A stretch of DNA of 63,583 nt from Comamonas aquatica NBRC 14918 (GCF_000739875.1 NZ_BBJR01000049.1:1-63583), one strand, 5' to 3'; shown: positions 1-7,401, numbered from the stretch's first letter. Program-made: numbers and translations. The notes: generated by a model not told the origin, from the sequence alone.

Positions 1-28
1 CAAACCTTAGCCGGGGCGCAAAAAGAAA

Positions 29-48
29 ACCCGCCTCGCGGCGGGTTG
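29..48 (-). terminator. Hairpin-T terminator after the leftward early genes
   Basis: A stem CCCGCC / GGCGGG with a four-base loop is followed on the minus strand by TTTTCTTTTT. It lies just downstream of the last complete leftward prophage gene. It has the same form as the hairpin-T linkers seen before several rightward prophage genes. Confidence 0.6.
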
Positions 49-62
49 CATGTAATGCTGAT

Positions 63-629
63 TCAGCTGAGCAGCGATCCCTGGCGGATGCTGGTGGCCG
101 GCTCCTGGCTGGCCATCCGTGGGTGATCGGGGGGCGCGCCCTTCTTCTTCAGGGCCTTGATCTCGGCCTGCAGGGACTCAATCAGCCCGTTCTGCTCCTG
201 GCGCTGGCGCATCAGCCGCAGCTGCACCTCGTGGGTCAAAAAGCCCACGTCGTGCTGCATCTGCAAGTTGGCGGCCGTCTGCGCGTCCCCCTGCAGCCGC
301 TTGGCCAGCATGCGCACCTCCACGGGCGACAGGGTCAGCACCAGGTCCCCGATTTCCACGATCATCATCCCGTCGGGCAGATCCGTCACCGTGATGGCCC
401 GGGGCTCTGCAAACGGCATGATGGGCTCAAACACCCCATCGATCACGCGGCGCAGCGTGCCCTCGCGCTCGATCAGGTTGGTAATGTGCCCGTCCACGAT
501 GTGGTACGTCAGGCCCGACAGCTCAATGACGCGCTGGCGTGTGATCTGCTGCCCGTTGCGGTGCAGCTCCATGATCGTGGTCCAGACGCGGGAGCGGTTG
601 GTTTTTTCTTGGATGCCTTCGGTCATCAT
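63..629 (-). CDS. Phage protein of unknown function
   Basis: This protein of about 188 residues starts MMTEGIQEK. The ATG is chosen because it overlaps the upstream stop codon as TGATG, which suggests translational coupling. An upstream extension in the same frame is low-complexity and lies inside the neighbouring gene. The N-terminal half reads like a small winged-helix module (about residues 8-60, with ITRQRVIELSG). The C-terminal part is a charged, probably coiled helix rich in Gln, Arg and Glu. It is the last complete gene of the leftward early operon, after the replication and recombination genes. That position suits a late-gene regulator, but no known family was recognised and the role is open. 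Confidence 0.7.
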   Translation of the reverse strand: MMTEGIQEKTNRSRVWTTIMELHRNGQQITRQRVIELSGLTYHIVDGHITNLIEREGTLRRVIDGVFEPIMPFAEPRAITVTDLPDGMMIVEIGDLVLTLSPVEVRMLAKRLQGDAQTAANLQMQHDVGFLTHEVQLRLMRQRQEQNGLIESLQAEIKALKKKGAPPDHPRMASQEPATSIRQGSLLS

Positions 630-1261
630 CAATCCTTGTGCACTTCGTTGGTCCAGACAGGCAAGTTCTTGGGCCACTTGCCTGACTTCAAAATCATTTG
701 GCGGGTGGCCTCGGCCATCGCCCGCCCCAGCTCGACGTGGGCAGCACGGCCGCCGTCCACCAGGCTGTACTGGTCGAATGCCGTGTGGCAGCCATGCCGG
801 CCCATGTCGTCCACGCACAGAGGCATGGCGCGCCGGTCATCCAGCTTCAGGCCCTTGCCCTTGCCTTCGTTCTCATGGGCATGGTTGCTGCGCCCCTCGC
901 GGCCACACCACATGCACGGCAGGCTGGCCACCAGGCGGCGGTAACCTTCGTGGTGGATGGCGTGGTCTTTCTCAATGGCCGGGCATGCGGGTTCATCGCT
1001 GCTCACCAGCGCCTGGCGGGCGGCCATGGTCATGCCCTGGGTCTCGCGTGCGCTGGCCAGCTGGCGGGCAGCGCGGGCCGCGTGCCGGTCGTCCGACTGC
1101 TGCACAAAACGCTCGTCGCCGTCGATGATGTGGGCCTCAACCTCAGCGCCACCCTTGCACGCAAAACCCCGGCCCCTGGTCGAAAACCCGGTGCGCGCCA
1201 GCCCCTTGGTGCCGCGGCCCATGGGTTTCTTGCGAGTCAGCCCCTTGTATTCACTGGCCAC
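629..1261 (-). CDS. Zinc-knuckle HNH/DUF1364-like phage protein
   Basis: The start is taken as GTG at 1261, 7 nt after GGGGAG on the minus strand. The gene overlaps the RuvC-like gene upstream and ends in a TGATG overlap with the gene downstream. The product is about 210 residues. Its second half has a C-x2-C pair (CMWCG), a SNHAH stretch, a GKGKGLK stretch, and later LC and CH residues. This is the metal-binding pattern of DUF1364-type phage recombination-locus proteins and related HNH folds. Its place next to a RuvC-like resolvase supports a role in phage DNA recombination or repair. The family link is by motif only. Confidence 0.65.
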   Translation of the reverse strand: MASEYKGLTRKKPMGRGTKGLARTGFSTRGRGFACKGGAEVEAHIIDGDERFVQQSDDRHAARAARQLASARETQGMTMAARQALVSSDEPACPAIEKDHAIHHEGYRRLVASLPCMWCGREGRSNHAHENEGKGKGLKLDDRRAMPLCVDDMGRHGCHTAFDQYSLVDGGRAAHVELGRAMAEATRQMILKSGKWPKNLPVWTNEVHKD

Positions 1262-1835
1262 GGGCAGCTCCCCGGAATGGCCAGGCCACCATGGCCGCAT
1301 CGCGCTCATGCTGGTTGGAGCGGCGGCCCCACCCCGTGCGCACCTCAAACTGGTCGGCGTCCAGCTTGGCACCCTTCACCGCAGGGCTGATGCCATGGGC
1401 AGGGATACCCAGTTCTTCGCAGATGCTCACGATCTGCCGGCAGATTTGGTCCACGTGTCCCAGGCTGCGCCCCACCGCGGCCACCGCAGCCCTGGATTTT
1501 TGCCGCTGGGCATTCCAGGTGTGTGACTGCAGGCGCGAGTCCTCAAAAATCACCCGGGCAGGCTTGCGCTCCAGCAGCAGCTCGCGGATTGCGTGGGGCT
1601 CGATGGTCTCCAGGGCCTTCAGCTGGCCGCCCGAGTAGGTTGCCAGCCCGGTGCTCACCCCAGGGTCCATGCCGATGATCGCGCCCGGGGCCTGCGCCAC
1701 CGGTGGTGCTGCCTTGCGGCGGTTGGGCTTGGGCGCCGTGGTCTTTGGTGCTGGCGCGGCTGCGGCTTTGGGGCTGGCTTGGCGCACGCCCACCAAGCGT
1801 GTCCAGGCCGATCGATCCAGGGATTTAGAACTCAT
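1251..1835 (-). CDS. RuvC-like Holliday junction resolvase, phage
   Basis: The protein is about 194 residues, with a basic Ala/Pro-rich N-terminal tail (residues 1-50) before an RNase H-like core. The core opens IIGMDPGVSTG, with the first catalytic acid at Asp57. The second acid is Glu98 in VIFED, and the last acidic cluster is in NQHERDAA (Glu177/Asp179). This spacing is that of RuvC/RNase H-fold phage resolvases. It would cut branched DNA made during phage replication or recombination. It follows the replication genes by 11 bp and overlaps the zinc-knuckle gene. The start MSSKSLD is preferred because an upstream extension would run into the preceding gene. Confidence 0.75.
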   Translation of the reverse strand: MSSKSLDRSAWTRLVGVRQASPKAAAAPAPKTTAPKPNRRKAAPPVAQAPGAIIGMDPGVSTGLATYSGGQLKALETIEPHAIRELLLERKPARVIFEDSRLQSHTWNAQRQKSRAAVAAVGRSLGHVDQICRQIVSICEELGIPAHGISPAVKGAKLDADQFEVRTGWGRRSNQHERDAAMVAWPFRGAARGQ

Positions 1836-1846
1836 CTGCGCCCCCC

Positions 1847-2398
1847 TCACGACATGCTTTTTCGCAAGCCCATGGCCATCTCGGCAGAGCATCGGGCATA
1901 GCGACTGATCGACTTGTCGCCCCGCTCCACCCGGGCCAGGATGCGCCGGGCCCAGTCCTTGCCGTCATCACGGCGGGGCAAGTTGACCTGCACCGGCTGC
2001 ACCTGGGGCGCAGGCAATGCCGTCCAGCCCTGCTGCTGGGCATAGGTCTGTGCTGGCTGAGCAGCCTCGCACTCGCGCTCAAACATCGGCAGCGTGGGGG
2101 CAAACTCCGGGCTGGCGCGCTTGATCCGGTCCACGGCCAGCTCCACCACCTCATCGCTGTAGCGGGCCAAAGCCGAATCCCAGACCAGCATGGCCATGCG
2201 CACACCCTTGTCCTGCCGGTCATCCCCGAGCTGGCCCGTGTGGAACTTCGACAGGAAAGAGCTGCCATAGGCGCCATGCAGCAGCACAAACAGCTTGCGG
2301 GTCCGGGCGCTGGCCTCACGCGCCGGCTTGCCTGCGGGCTGGTCCGTCGACCCCACGTGTGCAAGCCCCTGCTCGGCATAAAAGGCGGCATGGCTCAT
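1847..2398 (-). CDS. Putative phage helicase loader (replication P-like)
   Basis: This 183-residue protein is encoded directly after the O-like initiator with an ATGA overlap (2395-2398), the position held by P/DnaC-type helicase loaders in lambdoid phages. The first half has a hydrophobic segment ending in SFLSKFHTG, then a helical region with WDSALARYSDEVV and SPEFAPTLPMFERECE. That type of segment occurs in P-like replication proteins. No Walker A motif is visible, so it is not a DnaC-type ATPase. The functional call rests mainly on gene order and general resemblance. Confidence 0.5.
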   Translation of the reverse strand: MSHAAFYAEQGLAHVGSTDQPAGKPAREASARTRKLFVLLHGAYGSSFLSKFHTGQLGDDRQDKGVRMAMLVWDSALARYSDEVVELAVDRIKRASPEFAPTLPMFERECEAAQPAQTYAQQQGWTALPAPQVQPVQVNLPRRDDGKDWARRILARVERGDKSISRYARCSAEMAMGLRKSMS

Positions 2399-3285
2399 AG
2401 CACCACCCCGTCGTAAATCGCAGCTGCAGCGCCGGCAAACTTGCCCGCCCCTTGTTGCGCGCTGCCGGCACTGCCCGAGGCTCTGCGCCGGTCCACGCGG
2501 CGGACCCAGTTGCGCCAGGTCGCCTCCCAGTCCACCTTGCGCGCATCAGCCCCCGCCTTGCTGTGCCAGTGGTCGGCAAAGCACTCGGCCTCGCTGCGCA
2601 CATCCTCGGCAGTCAGGTCCTGGCGCTCCTGCAGCGCCCAGTCGCCCCAGCGCTTGGGCAGCACCCACCCCAGCGGCAGCCGCGTGCCCTTGGCCTTGTC
2701 TGCGCTGGGTGGTGGCCTCTGGGGCTCGGGGTCAGGCGAAGCCGAAGGCGCAGCAACGTCTGGCGTGACACCAGCCGCATTTCGACCAACAGAATCTAGT
2801 TCTACCTCTGTCCTTTCTACTTTGGTATCTGTATCTATATCTGTATCTGTACGCGTGACATCCGTACCAGTCACGCGTGACGCATCCGTGTCGGGTACGG
2901 AATCACCCGTGACATCGTTGCTGGGCGCGGCTTTGGCGGCCTTTTCTCGTGCGCGCTGACGCTTCTTGCGCTCGGCGGCAGTGGTGTCGTTATCGCTGCG
3001 CATCTGCAGGCCATCCCACTTCACTGGCTGCAGCGTGGCCTGGTCCACCAGCCCCACCTCGGCCAGCCGGCGCGCCACCTCCTCCAGGGAGCGAACGTCC
3101 AGGCCCAGCTTGACCGCCACCTTGCGCATCAACAGGCCGGGGGCATCCCCCTTGTCCAGCAGCCCCTCACCCTTCAGGCACAGCAGCGCCACAAAGTGCC
3201 AGCGGTCTTCAAAGGCCAGCAGCTTCAGCTTGTCGTCATCGACCATGCGTGTGTACACGCGGAACCAAGGCAGTTGCTTGCTCAT
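2395..3285 (-). CDS. Phage replication initiator-like protein (O-like)
   Basis: The 296-residue protein starts MSKQLPWFRVYTRM. The N-terminal domain (about 1-110) is the winged-helix type seen in phage replication proteins, followed by a basic stretch (ERKKRQRAREK). The middle (about 125-200) is a Thr/Asp- and Pro-rich low-complexity linker. The C-terminal domain (about 203-270) starts LPLGWVLPKRWGDWA and has DWEATWRNWVRR, a C-terminal module common in phage O-like and DnaT-like proteins. The start overlaps the upstream stop as ATGA. The linker is encoded by short direct repeats that may form the phage origin, as lambda ori lies inside gene O. Confidence 0.7.
   Translation of the reverse strand: MSKQLPWFRVYTRMVDDDKLKLLAFEDRWHFVALLCLKGEGLLDKGDAPGLLMRKVAVKLGLDVRSLEEVARRLAEVGLVDQATLQPVKWDGLQMRSDNDTTAAERKKRQRAREKAAKAAPSNDVTGDSVPDTDASRVTGTDVTRTDTDIDTDTKVERTEVELDSVGRNAAGVTPDVAAPSASPDPEPQRPPPSADKAKGTRLPLGWVLPKRWGDWALQERQDLTAEDVRSEAECFADHWHSKAGADARKVDWEATWRNWVRRVDRRRASGSAGSAQQGAGKFAGAAAAIYDGVVL
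2762..2913. other. Candidate phage origin: iteron-like repeats inside the O-like gene
   Basis: Four octamers of the form SNCGTGAC lie at 2762-2769, 2852-2859, 2874-2881 and 2906-2913. Two of them are exactly CGCGTGAC. Next to them, 2825-2848 holds four tandem hexamers (GTATCT three times, ATATCT once). Iterons beside a less GC-rich tract within the initiator gene is the lambda ori design. The repeats also encode a Thr-Asp linker, so coding bias is the competing explanation. Confidence 0.35.
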
Positions 3286-3710
3286 CGGGCACCCCCTGTT
3301 GATTCGGGGCCCCCAAATGGGCCTATGAGCTTCATCAGCGCTTCCGTACGCTTGGCGTCATGGTTCACTTTCTCCAGCACCATCTGCCGATACGTCTTGC
3401 CATGCACCAGTGCATAGATGCAGTCGCGCAGCTCCGCGCTGGTGTCCGTGCCACGCAGCGCGCAGTGCTGCAGGAACAGCTCATGGGTGTGGGCGTCGAT
3501 CTTGGTCTTGGCCGGGGTGTCCAGCTTGCCCAGTGGTCCTGCAATGCCACGGGCAAACAAGGGCACGTCGCTGCCCTCCTCTTCCAGCTGGCCCTGGACG
3601 TGCTCGAAAAGCCGGTGCACCTGCTCTGGCGCCAAGCCTGCAATCGCAGCCACTACCTTCTTGAGGGCTGCAGATTCCGTGGGGGTCACAACGGTGTGAG
3701 GTGTTTGCAT
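3282..3710 (-). CDS. Conserved phage protein of unknown function
   Basis: This 142-residue, mostly helical protein starts MQTPHTVV, with AAGGAG upstream. It is the second gene of the leftward early operon and overlaps the O-like gene as ATGA. The C-terminal half contains KIDAHTHELFLQHC and LVHGKTYRQMVLEKVNHDAKR. No catalytic motif is visible. It occupies the lambda cII position, but I see no clear helix-turn-helix. Function unknown. Confidence 0.7.
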   Translation of the reverse strand: MQTPHTVVTPTESAALKKVVAAIAGLAPEQVHRLFEHVQGQLEEEGSDVPLFARGIAGPLGKLDTPAKTKIDAHTHELFLQHCALRGTDTSAELRDCIYALVHGKTYRQMVLEKVNHDAKRTEALMKLIGPFGGPESTGGAR

Positions 3711-3798
3711 AGCACCTACTCCTTAAATGGTGCCCGCCGCACCCTGGGCTACGATGGAAGCTCCTACACCGCCATCGAAGACCCAGAAGAGGACGAGC

Positions 3799-4089
3799 AT
3801 GAAAGATGTGGCTTGCATCAGCTACGCCGAATACGAGCAAATAGCCAAAGGCCTGGAAGAACAGTCAAAACTCCAACTGCAGCTACAAGCACAGTTGCAG
3901 GCACTCGGTGCGCTTTGCAGCGTCCTGGCAATGACACACCCGGACCCTTCAGCCCTCTGCGAGAAGTACATGGAAGCGATGGATCGTTTTGCGGACCTTG
4001 CAACCCCAGAGCTGGCTGCAGCGTTTCAGCCTGCGATGCAGGACCAACTGAGCGGCTTAATCCATATCCGGAACGTGAAAGCACGCTGA
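3799..4089 (+). CDS. Small phage protein of unknown function, antisense to the early operon
   Basis: The protein has 96 residues and starts MKDVACISYAEYEQ, with a good AGAGGA site ahead of the ATG. A Gln/Leu-rich helix (about residues 17-40, repeated QLQ) suggests a coiled coil. The rest is helical and contains an EKYMEAMDRFADLA stretch. It lies on the plus strand between the cro-like gene and the next leftward gene, so the early leftward transcript is antisense to it. It may be a lysogeny-expressed passenger gene. No family was recognised. Confidence 0.5.
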   Translation: MKDVACISYAEYEQIAKGLEEQSKLQLQLQAQLQALGALCSVLAMTHPDPSALCEKYMEAMDRFADLATPELAAAFQPAMQDQLSGLIHIRNVKAR

Positions 4090-4145
4090 ACACGACTTGC
4101 CCCTGCCTTATCTGCTCCAACACAGCAGAGACTTCGTTGCGGCTT

Positions 4146-4409
4146 TCACCCATGGCTCACCTCTTGGGTGCTGGGTTGATCGGAGGGCTGTGCAAGTTCT
4201 GGCCAGATCACATGCCAGTCGTCAGGAAAGAGATCGCGGCGCGTTACCGTCGTCAGCTTTTCGAGTCGAGCAGCGCAAGCCGACGGAATCGGACGACGCC
4301 CGCTGATCCACTGGGAAATTTCGGATGGTGACTTGTTGAGTGCCTGTGCAAGTGCCGTTGGCCCTCCTGCATCGGCACTTGCTCGCTTAGCTAATGCTGC
4401 GTGTTTCAT
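4146..4409 (-). CDS. Cro/YdaS-like transcriptional regulator
   Basis: This 87-residue protein has a helix-turn-helix at about residues 14-50: GGPTALAQALNKSPSEISQW, then RRPIPSACAARLEKLT. That is the YdaS/Cro type, with the adjacent TTRRDLFPDDW tail common in such regulators. It is divergent from the CI-type repressor. The 71 bp between the two starts holds three copies of the TTAGC-N3-GCTAA operator, so this is the lytic-side repressor of the switch. It is the first gene of the leftward early operon. Confidence 0.85.
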   Translation of the reverse strand: MKHAALAKRASADAGGPTALAQALNKSPSEISQWISGRRPIPSACAARLEKLTTVTRRDLFPDDWHVIWPELAQPSDQPSTQEVSHG

Positions 4410-4418
4410 GCAACAAAT

Positions 4419-4479
4419 TTAGCACAGCTAAAGATATGCATCAAGCCATGCTAAATCAAATGCTTATTAGCATCGCTAA
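4419..4479. promoter_or_regulatory. Three-site operator region between cro and cI (OR-like)
   Basis: Dyads are TTAGCACAGCTAA (4419-4431), CAAGCCATGCTAA (4442-4454, one degenerate arm) and TTAGCATCGCTAA (4467-4479). Centres are 23 and 25 bp apart, close to the spacing of lambda OR1-OR3. The third site ends one base before the likely cI start codon. The same dyad recurs at 6904-6941. Confidence 0.8.
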
Positions 4480-4480
4480 C

Positions 4481-5254
4481 ATGAAAGAATGGACAACAGA
4501 GGAAGAAGCCGCCAACCTGCGTCGGCTGCTGGCTTCCGTCAAAAACAAAGCACAGTTCGCCAAGGACTTTGGCGTGCCTGGTGGTGCGTCTATGCTTTCA
4601 CAGCACCAAAGCGGCCATCGCCCCATCAGCCTTGAGGCGGCCAAGGCCTATGCAAGAGGATTGGGAATAAGCATTGGGGAGATCGCCCCGCGCTTTGCCA
4701 AGCTGGTCTCCGATGTGTCTGAGTTGACACAGCCTGCGGCTGCTGGCCATGAAGAGCCAAGCGGAGAGCGGCTGGCGCGCGTCATTGGCAACCCATCCAT
4801 ACCTGCCTACCACGCCCCCGACGCGGTACTTGTGCCGGTTCTGGCCAACTCTGCCAGCATGGGCGGTGGCGAAGCTTTGCTTGAGTCCGATGTGATTGTG
4901 GGCGACCTGGCACTGTCACCGCACTGGATCAATCAGCACATCCGTCCACAGAACCCACGAGAGTTGCGCTTCATCCACGCCTACGGTGACAGCATGGCAC
5001 CAACCTTCACGGATGGCGATGTGTTGCTGGTGGATACAGGGATTGGCGCGCGTGACCCGACTAGCCGCGAAGGCGTATACGTGCTCCAGGCTGGTGACAA
5101 GAACTACGTCAAGCGTGTTACGCCGACCTTCGATGGGAAGTTGCAAGTCACCAGCGACAACCCCAGCTCAAAGACTGTCCAGGTCTTGAATGGAGATCAT
5201 CAGGTGCAAGTCCTCGGACGAGTGGTGTGGGCTTGGAATGGTAAGAGGCTATGA
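4481..5254 (+). CDS. CI-type prophage repressor with S24 LexA-like peptidase domain
   Basis: From ATG 4481 the protein is about 257 residues. The N-terminal DNA-binding domain (about 1-65) includes SVKNKAQFAKDFGVPGG and ISLEAAKAYARGLGI. The C-terminal S24 domain has the serine site in YGDSMAPTFTDGDVLLVD and the lysine in DKNYVKRVTP, the Ser/Lys dyad of self-cleaving repressors. RecA-dependent induction is therefore expected. Upstream in-frame ATGs at 4436, 4448 and 4460 fall within the operators. ATG 4481 has no Shine-Dalgarno, which would suit a leaderless message like lambda cI from PRM. It overlaps the next gene as ATGA. Confidence 0.88.
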   Translation: MKEWTTEEEAANLRRLLASVKNKAQFAKDFGVPGGASMLSQHQSGHRPISLEAAKAYARGLGISIGEIAPRFAKLVSDVSELTQPAAAGHEEPSGERLARVIGNPSIPAYHAPDAVLVPVLANSASMGGGEALLESDVIVGDLALSPHWINQHIRPQNPRELRFIHAYGDSMAPTFTDGDVLLVDTGIGARDPTSREGVYVLQAGDKNYVKRVTPTFDGKLQVTSDNPSSKTVQVLNGDHQVQVLGRVVWAWNGKRL

Positions 5255-5985
5255 GCAGGATGCCAACTGAACTAGAAGTATTAGAAGTTGTGGGCAAGTC
5301 TGAGCAAGGCATTCAAGAGCCCTTTAAATGCATAGCAAGTGACGGGCACCTGTACTTCACCAAGGGTCGGCAAACCGACCGCGCAAGTCTTTGCAATGAA
5401 TGGATCTGCGCGCATTTGGCGCAAGCTTTAGGCTTGCCATTGCCACCATTCAGCATCTTGAATGTGTCACAAGAGCTGGTGGATGAACTACCAGGGGGCT
5501 GGAAAAGCATCGGCGAAGGCCCAGCCTTTGGTTCGCGCCAGCATGCTGGGTGTACATGGCTGGACCTAGCTCAGGTTCAGCACATCCCCCAAACGCTCCA
5601 AGCAGAAATTTTTGCCTTCGACTGGTGGATTCAGAACATTGATCGAACCGATGGCAATCCCAACCTGTTGTGGGATACCAACCAAAGCGCTCTAGTGATG
5701 ATTGACCACAACCTTGCCTTTGATCGTTCGCTAGATCCTGTGCTTTTTATTGAAAATCATATATTTAGACAGAGCTGGCAGCATGCAGACCTCGTCACAA
5801 GAAACTTGTTACAAGACAGGTTTTGCAGCGTTATCGAGACTGCTTTCGACTATGCCTGCGAGAATATTCCTCAATCGTGGCACTGGAACAATCCAGAATG
5901 TGACATTCCTTCGAATGTTGACCTTAATGCCATCCGTACGACACTAGTACGCTGCCAGTCGCCTGATTTTTGGAGGTTCGCATGA
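5251..5985 (+). CDS. HipA-like kinase-fold protein
   Basis: This 244-residue protein resembles the stand-alone HipA_2 family, shorter than full HipA. The catalytic-loop region reads NIDRTDGNPNLLW, with the D-R-x3-N arrangement, followed by a metal-binding motif in MIDHNLAF. The N-terminal part has FTKGRQTDRASLCNEW, where a phosphate-binding Lys and Glu would sit. It is coupled to the repressor gene (ATGA, 5251-5254) and to the DUF3037 gene (ATGA, 5982-5985). The sequence is more AT-rich than flanking phage genes. HipA_2 and DUF3037 proteins are known neighbours. A toxin or exclusion role expressed from the prophage is inferred, not shown. Confidence 0.75.
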   Translation: MSRMPTELEVLEVVGKSEQGIQEPFKCIASDGHLYFTKGRQTDRASLCNEWICAHLAQALGLPLPPFSILNVSQELVDELPGGWKSIGEGPAFGSRQHAGCTWLDLAQVQHIPQTLQAEIFAFDWWIQNIDRTDGNPNLLWDTNQSALVMIDHNLAFDRSLDPVLFIENHIFRQSWQHADLVTRNLLQDRFCSVIETAFDYACENIPQSWHWNNPECDIPSNVDLNAIRTTLVRCQSPDFWRFA

Positions 5986-6812
5986 AGCCTCTTGCCTGTC
6001 GCTTTTCGATCATTCAATTTGTTCCGTACACCGAAACCGGCGAGTTCGCCAACATCGGTGTCGTGCTGACATGCCCACAGACTGGGTACTTCAATTTTCT
6101 GTTGCAGAACAGAAAGTCCAAGCGCGTCACAGATTTCTTCGATGCACTCGACCGTGGCTTTTATATGAGCGCGGTTCGCACAGTCGAGGAGCAGCTTATG
6201 CGCTTACGCGCAACGGCCTACCAAGTCAGCAGCACCAACAAGGCAGAGACGTTGCGGACTCTGTTTGCCACGCTCGTACAACCGCGTGAAGCGATTGTGC
6301 GTTTCAGCGAAACAAAGGTTCTGCTCACGAACGATCCTGCACAAACTTTGAAAGAGAAGTTTGACCACTATGTTGGTCACTCCTTCGCAACACCTGAGTA
6401 CGTCGAACAAACGATGAATGCAAGGCTGCGGGACTTGCTGCAAGGGCTCAATTTGGTAGCGCCATTCAAGCCAGCACGCGTGGGTAACGATGCCGTCAGT
6501 GCTAAGTTCGACTTTGTACAAACCGTCGACAGCAAGCATTTGAAGATCATCAAAGCACTCAACTTGAGTCAAGCCGATGCAAACGACATAGCCGCACATG
6601 GCGATGTGTGGCGAGGAAAATTTGCTCGCCTTATGAAGATGAATGAGTTGCCTGATGACATCCTCATCAATGTCACACTGGCCTCTCCAAGCAAGACAGC
6701 ACACTACGATCTAGGCCAAGAAATCGTGCAGGAGCTATCCAAGCAGATGACTGTGATTGAGGGCTCGGGCCAAGCAGCCATGCGCGAAATACAAAAATTT
6801 GCCGAACGCTGA
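5982..6812 (+). CDS. DUF3037 family protein
   Basis: The 276-residue protein starts MKPLACRFSIIQFVPY, with GGAGG six bases upstream of the ATG. The N-terminal half (about 1-120) matches DUF3037: SIIQFVPYTETGEFANIGVVL and the FFDALD region. The C-terminal half is less conserved and helical. It is the third gene of the repressor operon and ends 22 bp before a strong terminator. Pairing with a HipA-like kinase suggests it is its partner, for example antitoxin, substrate or adaptor. Biochemical function is unknown. Confidence 0.75.
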   Translation: MKPLACRFSIIQFVPYTETGEFANIGVVLTCPQTGYFNFLLQNRKSKRVTDFFDALDRGFYMSAVRTVEEQLMRLRATAYQVSSTNKAETLRTLFATLVQPREAIVRFSETKVLLTNDPAQTLKEKFDHYVGHSFATPEYVEQTMNARLRDLLQGLNLVAPFKPARVGNDAVSAKFDFVQTVDSKHLKIIKALNLSQADANDIAAHGDVWRGKFARLMKMNELPDDILINVTLASPSKTAHYDLGQEIVQELSKQMTVIEGSGQAAMREIQKFAER

Positions 6813-6834
6813 TAGAGAGATATCCCATCAATAC

Positions 6835-6862
6835 AACCCGCAGCATGCTGCGGGTTTTTTTT
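6835..6862 (+). terminator. Terminator of the cI-hipA-like-DUF3037 operon
   Basis: A perfect 18-base palindrome CCCGCAGCATGCTGCGGG, flanked by AA/TT, is followed by eight T residues. It insulates the repressor operon from the promoter region that follows. Confidence 0.9.
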
Positions 6863-6892
6863 CGTCTACGAAGAGCTCAGCCAGGAAGATCT

Positions 6893-6941
6893 TTAGCAAA
6901 AATTTAGCAAAGCTATTGCATCAATAATTTAGCAATGCTAC
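6893..6941. promoter_or_regulatory. Second operator region (OL/PL-like)
   Basis: TTAGCAAAGCTAT (6904-6916) and TTAGCAATGCTAC (6929-6941) match the cro-cI operators. Their centres are 25 bp apart, and a further half site TTAGCAAA begins at 6893. The tract is AT-rich and has no gene. The next gene downstream is rightward, so this is the expected PL controlling the microgenes through to the integrase. Confidence 0.7.
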
Positions 6942-6944
6942 ATT

Positions 6945-7370
6945 TCAACCCATCGCAGCACCAACCGCGAAACACCCAAGGCCCAGCGATCAGAGGCCGA
7001 AGCCGACAGGAAGCAAAGGCGGGGTTAGCTCCAGAAGGAGCGCAGCAGGAGGTGCACCAGCGCGATGGGTGCCAAGTGATCGAGCCCGGCGCTCTAGGTC
7101 TTTAAAAGATCCTCCGCCGATGTTGCTCCCCAGCCTGTTTGGGGTTCGTCCGGCTCCATAGCGTCACCCGGCACGGCGGGTGCTCCGCGCAGTGTCCCGC
7201 TGTATCCAGTCGCCAAAGTGCGTACACGGTCAAAGGGTGAGGCAAACAGGGTTGCCAAGATCAGCAAATCCCACCGCGCAAGCGGCGCTGCCCTCTGAGC
7301 GACATCAGAGGGGAAACCAGAGCCTTGTGACAGAGGGCTGCGGTTTGCTTTCCATGCAGATTGAGGCTGC
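6945..7370 (+). other. Long structured untranslated leader of the rightward operon
   Basis: No convincing gene lies here. On the plus strand several compact hairpins follow one another: GCTCC-agaa-GGAGC (7028-7041), GCACC/GGTGC (7054-7072), CCGC-gcaa-GCGG with a GNRA loop (7274-7285) and CCCTCTGA/TCAGAGGG (7291-7312). The position just after PL and before many terminator-like hairpins is where lambda has nutL and HK022 has putL. An RNA-based antitermination element is one reading. No boxA/boxB pair was clearly identified. Confidence 0.4.
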
Positions 7371-7380
7371 TACAAAATTC

Positions 7381-7401
7381 TGTTTCAGTTTGATACAAAA
7401 T
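7381..7401 (+). promoter_or_regulatory. Conserved box upstream of microprotein gene, copy 1
   Basis: A 21-base block beginning TGTTTCAGTTTGATAC and ending in AAAAT lies 44 bp before the ATG at 7446. An identical block lies 43 bp before the paralogous gene at 40945. It contains an imperfect dyad GTTTCA-gtt-TGATAC and could be an operator, a promoter, or both. Confidence 0.6.
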
